Shown here one piece after another: positions 17,925 to 26,888 of a stretch of DNA of 64,000 nucleotides. The translations under genes and the position numbers were made by a program. The notes beneath the pieces were generated by a model that saw nothing but the letters and a program-made list of their open reading frames with translations, was not told the origin of the DNA and did not search any database. The DNA is from Nostoc sphaeroides (GTDB lineage: Bacteria > Cyanobacteriota > Cyanobacteriia > Cyanobacteriales > Nostocaceae), in contig NZ_CP031941.1 of the NCBI RefSeq assembly GCF_003443655.1, forward strand, positions 5,357,001 through 5,421,000, read 5' to 3'. Position 1 is the first letter of the stretch. Each line of letters begins with the position of its first letter.

Positions 17925-18506
17925 AGCGATTAATTGTTAACATTCAAATGGTAGCGATCGCTATGCTTTTATCTTCGTTTAGTCAAAGCATAGCAGACCT
18001 CAACTATCATAGCGGTTACTTGGTTTGGTGATAGCTAACGCAGAAATCTATATATTCAGACAGACTCTCAGCACTTAGATAATAGCTTACCCTTTTTATA
18101 CATTTTTTAGTATCAAGTTTTGTCAGCTAAGGGACTTGCAAAAAATAAATTATCCCAAATTATTTATAGATTTGTAGGGGCGCAAGGCCTTGCATACGTG
18201 TCAACTTAACGTAAAAACCATGTCCCGCAAGGAACTGAAGTTCCTTGGCTAATAGCTGAAGTCTTCTATTGATGACTAAATAATCCGAAAAATCTTTAGT
18301 CTACTTTAGTAGACTTTAGCTATTAGCCTCAGAATGAATTCTGAGGCGGTTCTTGGGAATGGCACAAGTTCTAAGCTAATTAAATTAATAATGGAAATCA
18401 CTTTATTTAGAATAAATGATTGAGTAATGGTGAGTGAGGACTAGGAAAATAAAATTATTGCTTACTTCCGAGTTACCCATTCACCATTATTTGTTACGCA
18501 AGAGAA
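17925..18506. other. intergenic region with a left-end fragment and a hairpin-rich repeat
   Basis: No gene. 18131-18165 resembles the left end of the 3-bp TSD family (TAA then GGGACTTGCAAAAAATAAAT), with no matching right end. 18198-18366 is a copy of the three-hairpin repeat. The part near 17925 should hold the rqcH promoter. Confidence 0.6.
18198..18366. repeat. three-hairpin dispersed repeat (copy 1)
   Basis: Begins TGTCAACTTAACGTAAAAAC. Hairpins in order: GGAACTGAAGTTCC, AGTCTACTTTAGTAGACT and CCTCAGAATGAATTCTGAGG. The right terminal inverted repeat seen in other copies (CTTAAGTTGACAC) is missing. Compare 39075-39271 and 53527-53723. Confidence 0.75.
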
Positions 18507-19886
18507 TTATTTAGTAACCAAAACTGCCTGTTTTGCTGTTGACTGCACTAATTCGACTGTTGACTCCACTAGTTCTTTTGCTGTTGACTGCACTAATTCG
18601 ACTGTTGACTCGACTAGTTCTTTTGCTGTTGAAGCTAATGGTTGTGGCTGCAACAGTTCGGTGTAAAGTTCACTCAGTTGATGTGCTACGCCATCCCAGC
18701 TAAACTTACTTTCGACGCGCTTTCTACCAGCTTTACCCAATTCGTCTCGCCACTCTGGATTTGAAAGAATTCGGTCAATGGCAGATGCAAAGGCATCTAC
18801 ATCTTGTGGTGGTGCCAATAAACCAGTTTCTTCATTAACTACAGTAAACTGAAGTCCACCGACATCACTTGCTACCACTGGTGTACCACTTGCCATCGCT
18901 TCGATCGCAACCAGTCCAAAGGGTTCGTAGTGACTGGGAACAACGCAAACATCAGCAGCTGCGTAATAAGTTGGCAAAATATCTTGACTCAGACGACCTG
19001 CAAAAGTGGTAAAGTCACTCATCCCCAATTCGTTGACGATTTGCTCAATGCGATCGCGCTCAATGCCATCACTGTTACCTGGAGTACTACCACCACCAAT
19101 AATTAACTGGAGATTCTTGGAGTCACGTAGCCCAGACTGGTTTACTGCCCGCACCAAGGTTTCTATGCCTTTGCGTGAGTCAAAACGCCCTACATATAAG
19201 ACAACTTTGGTTTCTTTTTCAATCCCCAATTCAGCCCTAGCTGCTTCTCGTGCAATCGAGCCAAAGCGCTGAATATCTGTACCGCAGGGAATGATATCGA
19301 TATTGCCTTTAGTAGAAACTAGCGATCGCATGTGTTCCTGTTCTTGCGGACTTGTCGCCACAATTCGCTCTGCTTTTTCCAACACCTCTTTTTCTACTTT
19401 TAATCGCTTACTAGCAATCAGAGGAATATCTTCTTTTTGTATAGTGTTGTACTTGACCGCTCCTAATGAGTGGTAGGTGTGAACCTGTTTACTCTTTTGG
19501 ATTTCCTTTAACTCCATCCCCACCCAACTAGAGAGCCAGTAATTAGTGTGAACTAACTGGTATGTAATGTCATTTTCTACTTGAAATTTGAGGAAATTAT
19601 CTACAAATTCTCGCAGATATTCAAAAATATCATCTCGCGGTACAAACTCAAGGGGGCCAGCTTTTAAACGAATAGTTCGACAATTCTCACTGTGTTTAAC
19701 AATCGAGTCTTGCTCCAGACTCACTTTGCGAGTAAACATATCAACTTGCCATCCCAGCCGCGCTAGTGCTTCACCCACGTTACGCACATAAACATTTTGT
19801 CCCCCAGCTTCTTCTTTCCCTATTTCAATCGCCGGATCTCCGTGGACGGAAATCAAGGCGATACGTTTTCCGGTGGTAGAGTTCAT
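18507..19886 (-). CDS. GT4 family glycosyltransferase, sucrose-phosphate-synthase-like
   Basis: 459 residues with the two-Rossmann GT-B fold. The N-terminal segment ALISVHGDPAIEIGKEEAGG and NVYVRNVGEALARLGWQVDM is typical of the cyanobacterial sucrose-phosphate synthase/sucrose synthase-like group. The C-terminal donor site has YVGRFDSRKGIETLVRA and PSHYEPFGLVAIEAMASGTP with the E-x7-E motif. Sugar donor and acceptor cannot be told from the sequence, so I give no symbol. The C-terminus (after about residue 420) is unusual: a 15-residue unit TAKELVESTVELVQS occurs twice plus a partial copy, encoded by a 45-bp DNA repeat. Confidence 0.8.
   Translation of the reverse strand: MNSTTGKRIALISVHGDPAIEIGKEEAGGQNVYVRNVGEALARLGWQVDMFTRKVSLEQDSIVKHSENCRTIRLKAGPLEFVPRDDIFEYLREFVDNFLKFQVENDITYQLVHTNYWLSSWVGMELKEIQKSKQVHTYHSLGAVKYNTIQKEDIPLIASKRLKVEKEVLEKAERIVATSPQEQEHMRSLVSTKGNIDIIPCGTDIQRFGSIAREAARAELGIEKETKVVLYVGRFDSRKGIETLVRAVNQSGLRDSKNLQLIIGGGSTPGNSDGIERDRIEQIVNELGMSDFTTFAGRLSQDILPTYYAAADVCVVPSHYEPFGLVAIEAMASGTPVVASDVGGLQFTVVNEETGLLAPPQDVDAFASAIDRILSNPEWRDELGKAGRKRVESKFSWDGVAHQLSELYTELLQPQPLASTAKELVESTVELVQSTAKELVESTVELVQSTAKQAVLVTK
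18531..18632. repeat. 45-bp tandem repeat inside a coding sequence
   Basis: Two full units (18531-18575, 18576-18620) and a partial third at the 3' end of the glycosyltransferase gene. The unit contains two GTTGACT motifs, the core of heptamer arrays elsewhere in the window. Unit length is a multiple of three, so the reading frame is kept. Confidence 0.85.
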
Positions 19887-20668
19887 AGTTTGTGTGTTGC
19901 TAATTTTAACAAAGTTTTAAGCTGTTCCAAGCTCGTGTATAGCACACTTACCTGAATTGTTTAGGAACCTTGATTAATATTGATTTTAATTTACTATATC
20001 TAATATTTTTTTACATCTTATTATGCCAGAAGTATACTATTAGATTAAATACAAATATTTAATTTTTTTAGATATAGAAAATTCATTTTTTTATATTTCA
20101 TACTTTTGATAGATGAAAATTATATTTTTTCTATGTATTGTAGACGTTCTGCGATAGTTAAAATAGCTGAAAAGCTTATAAATAGGTACTTTTAGCTTCT
20201 GTGCTTTCTCTTTTTCAATTCGGATTGCGATATTAGTTCAAAATATCTAATACTTTCGATAGATAACTATTATAGTTCTAGTCTTGTTTGTGCAGATATA
20301 ATCCCATAGATACATGCATTAGTGTGAGTTTGACGAAGCAAACAAGCAGCCGCACGCACAGCTTCTTGTAGAAAAAGTAGTTCGATAAATTAAGCTTTTT
20401 AGCGATTTTTGCGTCAGTCCTGAATTTATCTCGTGAAGAAGGGCACAAGGGGACAAGGGGACAAGGGGACAAGAGGTGAGAACTTGTAACAAGTCTTTCT
20501 CCTTGTCTCCTTGTCTCCCTGCCCCCTGCCTCTAAGTTGAACTCACGTTGTATTAAGTAGTGAGAATAAGTGTTAAATATTGATGCAAAATCGGGTACTT
20601 TCTGGAATTTGCTTCGGAAAGTCTCAGATTATATTTGCAATCATTAATAAATTTCAGGAGCAAATCAG
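19887..20668. other. long AT-rich intergenic region between two divergent genes
   Basis: No gene seen. 19960-20250 is very AT-rich. 20437-20530 holds GGGGACAA units and, further on, their inverted counterpart (CCTTGTCTCCTTGTCTCC), able to form a long hairpin. The last 100 bp should contain the psaK promoter. Confidence 0.6.
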
Positions 20669-20929
20669 GTGTTTACTTCAACCTTACTCGCTGCTGCAAC
20701 CACGCCTTTGCAATGGAGTCCGACAGTTGGACTGATTATGATTATCGTTAATATCGTTGCCATTGCCTTTGGTAAATCTACCATCAAGTATCCCAACGCT
20801 GAACCAGCACTACCCTCAGCAAATTTCTTTGGTGGTTTTGGTTTACCAGCCCTTTTAGCAACTACGGCTTTTGGTCATATCTTAGGCGTGGGCGTTATCT
20901 TAGGGCTGCATAACCTGGGAAGAATTTAG
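20669..20929 (+). CDS. psaK: photosystem I reaction centre subunit PsaK
   Basis: 86-residue thylakoid protein at the edge of photosystem I. The sequence has two transmembrane helices (about residues 17-38 and 58-82) joined by a short loop containing GKSTIKYPNAEPALPSA. The conserved ending ATTAFGHILGVGVILGLHNL is present. Translation starts at GTG, preceded by AGGAG at eight bases, which settles the start. A strong terminator follows 50 bp after the stop, and the gene is monocistronic. Confidence 0.95.
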   Translation: MFTSTLLAAATTPLQWSPTVGLIMIIVNIVAIAFGKSTIKYPNAEPALPSANFFGGFGLPALLATTAFGHILGVGVILGLHNLGRI

Positions 20930-20979
20930 GTTTTTACCCAAGTTAGCCTTTATTCAATGATTTTTTTGTCTCCAGCTTT

Positions 20980-21012
20980 GAGCCAGAGAGTTAGTTATCT
21001 GGCTCTTTTTTA
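20980..21012 (+). terminator. psaK terminator
   Basis: GAGCCAGA and TCTGGCTC form an 8-bp stem with a loop of about 10 bases, followed by seven T. It lies 50 bp after psaK. Confidence 0.85.
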
Positions 21013-21019
21013 TAACTAT

Positions 21020-21760
21020 CTAACTCTTAACGAATGTCCACTCTAGTACCTTAATGGGAGCTTCTTGTAGTGCTTGAGCTAGTTCGTTGCTGCTCTCAAA
21101 TTTTACTTGGGAGAGGTCGCAGGCTTCGACGTTGACCGTGAATTTATCGTCTTGGAAGGGCCAAGGTTTGACAACAACCAAGTTATCGCTGCGCTGCATG
21201 ATGTCATAGCGCTGACCATCAGGGCCCTTGCTAATTTCTAAAAACCGCTCATCGTCGGGTAGTTCTTGCTGACATAATATGAGAGAAAGGCGATCGCACC
21301 ATTGCATAAATGCATAGGCTGCATCAACTTCTTCCTTTTCGATGCCTAGTTCTTTGCGCCAACGTCGCTGGTTTTGCAGTTGCTCATCTAAAAATTTATC
21401 TAGCTTGGAACCCTTACCCCGGCTTGGCTCATTTAAACGGCTGATGTGCATGGAAATTAATAAAGCCACCCACCGTCCACGGTAAAGGGCATTCTTTGCC
21501 AGTTCAGCCAATTTTTGGACACCAGCATCAACATCGGGATTTGAGGAGAGGGTGAAGTCCATTGGCGCACCTGCTTCAGTAAGAATGTCCTCTTCCCACT
21601 CTTTTTCTAGGTCATCGTGATGAGAAATTGCAGCGACGGTTTCATATAACCTTAGTGGAGCATCTTTACGTCGCCACTGTCCTGCAAGTTGAGCTGCTAG
21701 CAAAGCATGAGCGCGGTGATAAATAACTTCCCAACCATTTGGCGTAGCGTTGACAATCAC
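21020..21760 (-). CDS. DUF3891 family protein
   Basis: A 246-residue soluble protein beginning MIVNATPNGWEVIYHRAHAL, with ETVAAISHHDD near residue 45 and ALLISMHISRL in the middle. Conserved histidines and aspartates (HRAHALLAAQLAGQW, HHDD) look like an HD-type metal site, and I recall this as the DUF3891 family, common in cyanobacteria. The function is unknown; an HD-like hydrolase is inferred only from the residue pattern. It converges with psaK and is separated from it by the terminator. Confidence 0.8.
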   Translation of the reverse strand: MIVNATPNGWEVIYHRAHALLAAQLAGQWRRKDAPLRLYETVAAISHHDDLEKEWEEDILTEAGAPMDFTLSSNPDVDAGVQKLAELAKNALYRGRWVALLISMHISRLNEPSRGKGSKLDKFLDEQLQNQRRWRKELGIEKEEVDAAYAFMQWCDRLSLILCQQELPDDERFLEISKGPDGQRYDIMQRSDNLVVVKPWPFQDDKFTVNVEACDLSQVKFESSNELAQALQEAPIKVLEWTFVKS

Positions 21761-21839
21761 AAATCAATCTCCTGATTCTTAGTTTTGATTTTGAGTTGAA
21801 TTAATTTCTGAATTCAGAAACGTCGGGGTAGATATTAAA

Positions 21840-22035
21840 TCAGTGAACAGTGAACAGTGAACAGTTATCACAGTAACAGGGCGGGGATTTGACCCCGCCC
21901 TGTTACCTACCACTTGTTAGAAGTCGAGGACTCTGACGAATCAGATAAATACATCATGCAACTGATAACTGAATAACTGTTTCAAAACCTACGCTGATAC
22001 GCCGGGTAACTGATGACTGTTGACTGTTGACTGTT
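21840..22035. repeat. heptamer repeats and a GGGCGGGG hairpin upstream of DUF3891
   Basis: GTGAACA (21842-21862) and GACTGTT (22014-22034) heptamers flank an inverted repeat with AACAGGGCGGGG and CCCCGCCCTGTT arms at 21876-21905. No ORF. Confidence 0.7.
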
Positions 22036-22728
22036 TTAAGAGTGGCTTTCTAACGGATTCGCAATATATTTGAATGTTGGTTCAGAATTCCAAGGGCCAC
22101 GCTCATCTTTACCATTTCCATTTGTAGAAAGGTTGTAGTAGAGAGCAACAGTTTCATCTGGCTTAATATTACCAAAGAACGGATCTGTCAACTTGCCCAG
22201 CGAATCTAGAGCTTTCATAAACATCTGGGTATGAGAAATTTCTCGTGTTAACAGATGGACTAAAGTCTCTTGGGTTCCTTTGTCAGTTGCTAACTTAATT
22301 AACTCTTCGTAAGTTTGACGAGCGCCAGCTTCAGCTGCAACATTGGCTCTCAAATCACGGACTACATCTCCGCCTTCATTCAAGTAAGTTGCAGTCCAAG
22401 CATTACCCTGACTATCTAGAAAATGAGGCCCAATCCCTCGGACTGCAAAGAGGGTACTTTTATAAGCCTCTGTTTGATCCGTATTTTTAGTGTGAGCTTC
22501 AATGAGTTTACCAACCATTTCTAAATGGCTGAATTCCTCGATCGCAATGTCTTGAAGCATGTCTTTAATTCCAGCATTCTCGACATGGAATGATTGAACC
22601 CAATATTGAAGTGCAGCACTAAGTTCTCCGGTAGCTCCGCCAAACTGCTCTAAAAGCAACTGAGCAAAACGAGGGTTTGGTTCAGTAACGTTAACTGCAT
22701 GAATAGGCTCTTTTTTGTGAAAAAACAT
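22036..22728 (-). CDS. manganese catalase
   Basis: 230-residue dimanganese (non-haem) catalase, decomposing hydrogen peroxide in the cytoplasm. The four-helix bundle has metal-ligand glutamates and histidines in GELSAALQYW, IAIEEFSHLEMVGKL near residue 62, NVAAEAGARQTYE near residue 134 and LTREISHTQMF near residue 165. This is the shorter type known from heterocystous cyanobacteria (KatB-like). The start MFFHKKEPIH is normal. The gene stands alone upstream of DUF3891 on the same strand; repeats in the gap make co-transcription unlikely. Confidence 0.92.
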   Translation of the reverse strand: MFFHKKEPIHAVNVTEPNPRFAQLLLEQFGGATGELSAALQYWVQSFHVENAGIKDMLQDIAIEEFSHLEMVGKLIEAHTKNTDQTEAYKSTLFAVRGIGPHFLDSQGNAWTATYLNEGGDVVRDLRANVAAEAGARQTYEELIKLATDKGTQETLVHLLTREISHTQMFMKALDSLGKLTDPFFGNIKPDETVALYYNLSTNGNGKDERGPWNSEPTFKYIANPLESHS

Positions 22729-22900
22729 AGATTTACACTTCCAAAAATTATGATTTTACAGAATTGACAAACTATTTTATTGTCTTTTAGCATCTTTCAA
22801 GATATAGCTAATTTGAGATTTGATACCTTCTCAAACTAGTTAACTAGAAGACCAATAAAATACTGTACTCATGTCAGTGTTTATAACTGCCAATCAGTGA

Positions 22901-23179
22901 TTAGGCATTGCTGCTTCTTCTGATTAATCCCCATATATAAATAGCAACGATTGCACCAACCACAGCCACTAAAATACCTGGAAGAGTTAAACCAGCGCCA
23001 GCCGCAGTAATTTGCAGAGTTCCTGTTCGTAGTAAGGTAAAGAGACTTCCACCGACGAAAGCCCCAATTATACCCAAAATCATTGTGGAGAGAATTCCAC
23101 CACCTTGATAACCAGGATAAACAGCTTTAGCGATCGCACCTGCCAAAAGTCCTAAAACTACCCAAGCAAGAATACTCAT
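22901..23179 (-). CDS. GlsB/YeaQ/YmgE family stress-response membrane protein
   Basis: 92 residues with three hydrophobic segments: about 3-20 (LAWVVLGLLAGAIAKAVYPG), 27-48 (GGILSTMILGIIGAFVGGSL) and 62-84 (GLTLPGILVAVVGAIVAIYI). The glycine-rich G-x-L-a-G-x-I-A-K start and GIIGAFVGG are the family signature (transglycosylase-associated protein). The role is unknown; expression in relatives rises under stress. The neighbour is a manganese catalase 172 bp downstream, fitting a stress context. Confidence 0.9.
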   Translation of the reverse strand: MSILAWVVLGLLAGAIAKAVYPGYQGGGILSTMILGIIGAFVGGSLFTLLRTGTLQITAAGAGLTLPGILVAVVGAIVAIYIWGLIRRSSNA

Positions 23180-23513
23180 AACTACCTCAACAATCTCACT
23201 TGTATCTAAGTTATCAACTCTGATTCAGAATTCTTTCTACCAGATGGGATAAATGCTAAATCCAAAAGTTAGACAAAAAACTTTACATCAAAATTTGGAT
23301 GAAAATCGGCATTTTTATTTTATAAATAAAAATACTAAACAAAAGTTTTGTCAGATCAATCAGGAATTATTGAATATACAAGTTTAGGCATGAAAATTAT
23401 ATTTTTTGATATCTACCTTAAGATGTAAAAAAATAATCTAACTTTTTGGAGATGAATTAAAATAATTCGGAATTCGTAATTAGCAGGGCTTGTACCAAGA
23501 CAAGTTACGACTA

Positions 23514-23640
23514 TATAGCAATCCGATTTGATTTCTGAATCACTTGTAGAGGTAAGGGACTGGGGATTGGGGACTGGGGACTGGGAAGAAAGAATAAAGG
23601 TGTACTGAGTTTTGTTCAAAAATCAAATATGAGTCCTATA
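23514..23640. mobile_element. 127-bp MITE-like element (copy 1)
   Basis: Starts TATAGCAATCCGATTTGATT and ends with ATCAAATATGAGTCCTATA, an imperfect terminal inverted repeat of about 25 bp. A second copy of exactly 127 bp is at 52356-52482 and differs only in a few bases (GGAAGAAAG versus GGAACAAAG). The centre contains GGGGACT units. No ORF. Confidence 0.75.
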
Positions 23641-23680
23641 GATGAATGGTACTAAGAAAAGATACAGCCCTTGCTCTGAC

Positions 23681-23780
23681 TGGTTCCCAGCCTCCAGGCT
23701 GAGAAACCATTCTCTTAGGCTCCGCCTCCGGTGGCCTAACGAGAGGCAAGCAGCCCATTCGGAATACATTCCCAGCCTGG
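23681..23780. repeat. TTCCCAG-type hairpin repeat (copy 1)
   Basis: Begins TGGTTCCCAGCCTCCAGGCT and contains CATTCCCAGCCTGGAGGC at its right end and a GGCAAGCAGCCCA core. Related units: 55481-55588 and 57095-57201. Confidence 0.6.
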
Positions 23781-23792
23781 AGGCTCTTAACG

Positions 23793-23894
23793 CAATACAG
23801 TTCAGTTAAGCCCAAAAACCTTGGTAAAGACGCGAAATTTCGCGTCTCTACAGGTCTAAAATTAGTACCAAAAATCCTTAACTGAACCGTATTG
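23793..23894. mobile_element. MITE-like element, 10-bp TSD family (copy 1)
   Basis: 102 bp from CAATACAGTTCAGTTAAG to the inverted end (CTTAACTGAACCGTATTG). GCTCTTAACG is repeated directly at both flanks (23783-23792 and 23895-23904), a perfect 10-bp target duplication. The core is the AGACGCGAAATTTCGCGTCT palindrome. Other copies are at 31206, 33286 and 33487. Confidence 0.85.
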
Positions 23895-24078
23895 GCTCTT
23901 AACGAGGCTACACAAGCCTGGAGGCTCTTAACGAGGCTACACAAGCCTAAAGGCTTTTCTTAGTGCCATTCCACTATAGATACTTGATGCGTAAGTCCTA
24001 ATTAGTTAAATCCCCTCAATCTTGATTTTCAACGTAGATTGAGGAGATAATATGTAGCGAATATTTGTATAAATGGTA

Positions 24079-25461
24079 TCAAATAGCGCGGGAGAATTTT
24101 GTATCTCGCGTTCTTGTGTGAGTATCAAAGATGACGGCAATATTTCTGACTAGTAATCTGCCGATATCTGTAATTTGGATCTGATTTTTTGATAAACTGA
24201 CTAGACCATCGGCTTCTAATGGTTTTAACGCCTCTAGTTCCTCAGAGAAATATTCATCAAAATTGATATTATATTTCTTTTCGATATCTTCCTTATGCAA
24301 CTGAAAGTGAGACATAATACCCATAATCACATCGCGTCTAATGATGTCATTTTGAGTAAGTTTAATACCTTTGCTAATAGGTAAAGCACCTGCTGCAACT
24401 GCCTGATAATAATCCTTTAATTCCTTGTGGTTTTGAGCATAAGCATCTTCTAGCATACTGATGGATGTAGAACCAAAACCAAATAGTTCTGTTTCAGCGT
24501 GGGTAGTGTAGCCTTGGAAATTGCGTTTGAGAGTGCCATTGCGTTGAGCGATCGCTAGTTCATCATTAGTTTTAGCAAAATGATCCATCCCAATAAATAG
24601 ATATTGGTTATTCGTCAATTCTTCAATGGTCATTTTCAGAATTTCTAACTTTTCCTCTGCTGGTGGTAGCGCCTCTTGAGGAATATTTTTTTGTGTAGGC
24701 TTGATCCACGGTATATATGCAAAGTTAAAGACAACAATTCGGTCAGGATCTAACTCAACAGTTTTTTTCAATGTTTCCCGAAATGTCTCGCGGGTTTGAT
24801 AAGGTAAACCATAAATAAGGTCTACATTCACACTTTCAAACTTAGCTTCTTTAACCCAACTCATGACATCAAATAGCATTTCTTCTGGCTGAACACGATT
24901 TATAGCTACTTGAACTTGGCTATTAAAATCTTGAATGCCAAAACTGATCCGATTAAACCCAATTTCTCTGAGAAAGAAAATGTAGTTTTTATCGATATAA
25001 CGAGGATTAATCTCAATTGAGATTTCTGCTTGTGGATCGATGTTGAAATGGCGATTGATGTTTTTCCATAAAAATTCTATTTGGTGACGATCCAAATAAT
25101 TAGGAGTACCGCCTCCCCAGTGGATTTGCAGCACTTTTCTGTCTGGATCGATTAAAGCTGCGGTGTTTTTGATGTCTTGAACTAAAGACTCCACGTAAGG
25201 TTTGGCAATATTCTTATTGTTGGAAATTACCGTATTACAGCCGCAGAAGTAGCAAGCACTTTGGCAAAAGGGGATATGGAAATATAAACTCATAGGAGTT
25301 TTGCGTTGATTCGAGGCTGCGATCGCGGCCTTAAAATCAGTTTCGGTGAATGTTTCGCTTAACTCTGTAGCGGGCGGATAACTGGTGTATCTAGGGGCGC
25401 GAGTGTCGTACTTTTGAATCAGTTCCAGATCAAACTTGACACCAGGTAATAGAAAAACCAT
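24079..25461 (-). CDS. hemN: oxygen-independent coproporphyrinogen III oxidase
   Basis: 460-residue radical SAM enzyme that converts coproporphyrinogen III to protoporphyrinogen IX without oxygen. The N-terminal trip-wire KYDTRAPRYTSYPPA is present, and the [4Fe-4S]/SAM motif is CQSACYFCGC near residue 67, preceded by YFHIPFC. GGGTPNYL follows at about 116, and RISFGIQDF near 168. These features separate true HemN from HemW-like proteins. In cyanobacteria hemN often sits with a second heme oxygenase and a second cyclase gene (chlAII-ho2-hemN) induced at low oxygen; heme oxygenase lies 90 bp upstream here, with repeats between. Confidence 0.95.
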   Translation of the reverse strand: MVFLLPGVKFDLELIQKYDTRAPRYTSYPPATELSETFTETDFKAAIAASNQRKTPMSLYFHIPFCQSACYFCGCNTVISNNKNIAKPYVESLVQDIKNTAALIDPDRKVLQIHWGGGTPNYLDRHQIEFLWKNINRHFNIDPQAEISIEINPRYIDKNYIFFLREIGFNRISFGIQDFNSQVQVAINRVQPEEMLFDVMSWVKEAKFESVNVDLIYGLPYQTRETFRETLKKTVELDPDRIVVFNFAYIPWIKPTQKNIPQEALPPAEEKLEILKMTIEELTNNQYLFIGMDHFAKTNDELAIAQRNGTLKRNFQGYTTHAETELFGFGSTSISMLEDAYAQNHKELKDYYQAVAAGALPISKGIKLTQNDIIRRDVIMGIMSHFQLHKEDIEKKYNINFDEYFSEELEALKPLEADGLVSLSKNQIQITDIGRLLVRNIAVIFDTHTRTRDTKFSRAI

Positions 25462-25551
25462 TGAGTTGCTCTCCAGTGAATGAGGGGAGTGGGGAGTGGG
25501 GAATGGGGAATAATGACAAATGACAAATGACTAATGACTAATGACTAATGA

Positions 25552-26229
25552 CTAATGAGTTAGGCTATTAAACATAACTTGACCGAGTGCTTTAATTAAA
25601 CTTTCTTCTAACTCTTGAGCCATTTGTAAATTGAACCCAAAGGCATTATTAGCTTCTGCAACAATCCGTTCTGCTGTTATATCATCAACGGGCAATTCAT
25701 TTAATGCCTGACGATACTTATCTTTAAATGCCTTTTTGTCAGGAATTTGCTCAAAATTATAAAAGGATGTGCCTTCGTAGCCAGAAAGCTTCAGGGCTGA
25801 CTCAGCAACTTTTTGTAGCATTTGACCCCCAGAAAGATCGCCCATGTAGCGAGTGTAGGCATGACCTAACAATAAGGCTGGTTCACTAACAGAAATTTCC
25901 CGAATGCGGTCAATGTACTTTTGGGTAGCGGGTGAGGGTGTAACTTGCTCTCTCCAATTATCCCCATAATAGAACACCATATCTTTTTCGAGCGAAGATT
26001 GGCGATTAAGTTCGGGGAAGTAAACCGCACTAATCACAGGATGCCCTATATGGCTCTTTAATGCTGCTTCTAGTTCGCTGTAGACGTAATACAAGTTGCT
26101 TAAGAATTTGGCGAAGCAGTCTCTATCCACAACTCCTTGTAAAAAACATTTCATGAATCCCACATTTTCTGCTGAGGTGTGGGCTTGTTCAGTTCCAGAG
26201 CGCAGTTTGATGGCTAGATTACTACTCAT
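25552..26229 (-). CDS. heme oxygenase
   Basis: 225-residue biliverdin-producing heme oxygenase, supplying the bilin backbone for phycobilins. The proximal histidine lies in LRSGTEQAHTSAENVGFMK near residue 17, and the distal helix is LLGHAYTRYMGDLSGGQML near residue 130, both complete. Preferred start is ATG 26229, preceded by AAAGGAAG; the frame is open further upstream. The gene is followed by hemN. In several cyanobacteria the second heme oxygenase is the low-oxygen paralogue and shares an operon with hemN, so this copy is probably of the HO2 type (inference from context). Confidence 0.92.
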   Translation of the reverse strand: MSSNLAIKLRSGTEQAHTSAENVGFMKCFLQGVVDRDCFAKFLSNLYYVYSELEAALKSHIGHPVISAVYFPELNRQSSLEKDMVFYYGDNWREQVTPSPATQKYIDRIREISVSEPALLLGHAYTRYMGDLSGGQMLQKVAESALKLSGYEGTSFYNFEQIPDKKAFKDKYRQALNELPVDDITAERIVAEANNAFGFNLQMAQELEESLIKALGQVMFNSLTH

Positions 26230-26680
26230 TGTTGCTTCCTTTATGTTCAAGGGCAAGGCTTCTGGGCAGTCACCGACTCAGGATGCCTGCCAGTGCCAGC
26301 TAAAAGATTGTTATTCTAGTAGTCTGTTCCATTAGTAATGCCCAGGTTTGTAGTAAGCGATTTATCGCTCAAATCAAGGACTAAAGTCCTTACTACGAAC
26401 TTTTATAACCCTTCAGAATTAATGAGACAGACCACTAGGTTTAGAGATGGATCTGCATCACTCTATCTGGCAAGTACCACTGCCGATGTAGATCCCAGCT
26501 ATTTTTATTTCTCCTAAGATTATTTAACTATTAATTTATATATAACGATAAAGATATTAGTATTTATTTAGGTTTTTCTGATTTTCACCCTTAGGCACAT
26601 CCTAGTTAAGTAGTAACAAAACTGATTGTGGAATAGGCATTTAAACTCTCCATAAACAACGGGTAATGAGTTTATTTCTC
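26230..26680. other. intergenic region upstream of heme oxygenase
   Basis: No gene. It holds a CTAG-flanked element (26316-26438), then AT-rich sequence. The heme oxygenase promoter should be in the first 90 bp; I see no clear regulator site. Confidence 0.5.
26316..26438. mobile_element. MITE-like element, CTAG-flanked family (copy 2)
   Basis: CTAG, then TAGTCTGTTCCATTA, a core with AAGGACTAAAGTCCTT, then the inverted end TAATGAGACAGACCA and CTAG. The core is nearly the same as that of copy 1 (3019-3144). Confidence 0.7.
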
Positions 26681-26888
26681 AGTAAAAAAATATTCCATTG
26701 CTATTGTTCACTGTTGACCGTTGACGGTTCACGAGTTTTCAGTCAACAGTCAACAGTCAACAGTCAACGACGTAAAAAAATATTCCATTGCTATTGTTCA
26801 CTGTTGACCGTTGACGGTTCACGAGTTTTCAGTCAACAGTCAACAGTCAACGACTTTAATGTGGAATAATTTATTTTTTGGAGTTCCC
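26681..26888. mobile_element. MITE-like element, 3-bp TSD family, truncated and internally duplicated (copy 2)
   Basis: The right end is complete (TTTTTTGGAGTTCCC, then TAA). The left end lacks the first ten bases (GGGACTTCCA) and starts at AGTAAAAAAATATTCC. About 90 bp of the interior occur twice in tandem (units starting at 26682 and 26772). The right end touches an acsF remnant directly. Confidence 0.75.

Larger units (their letters stand above)
23180..24078. other. 899-bp intergenic region made largely of dispersed elements
   Basis: No gene. It contains a 127-bp inverted-repeat element (23514-23640), a hairpin repeat of the TTCCCAG/GGAATGC type (23681-23780), a 102-bp element with 10-bp duplication (23793-23894), and two direct units of GGAGGCTCTTAACGAGGCTA (23907-23950). 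ORFs in the region are translations of these repeats. Confidence 0.7.

Noticed and set aside
23413..23944. Two minus-strand frames of 68 and 102 residues
   Set aside because: They coincide with three dispersed elements and change with the repeats.
26666..26869. 67-residue frame upstream of the acsF remnant
   Set aside because: Consists of the duplicated interior of a small mobile element.
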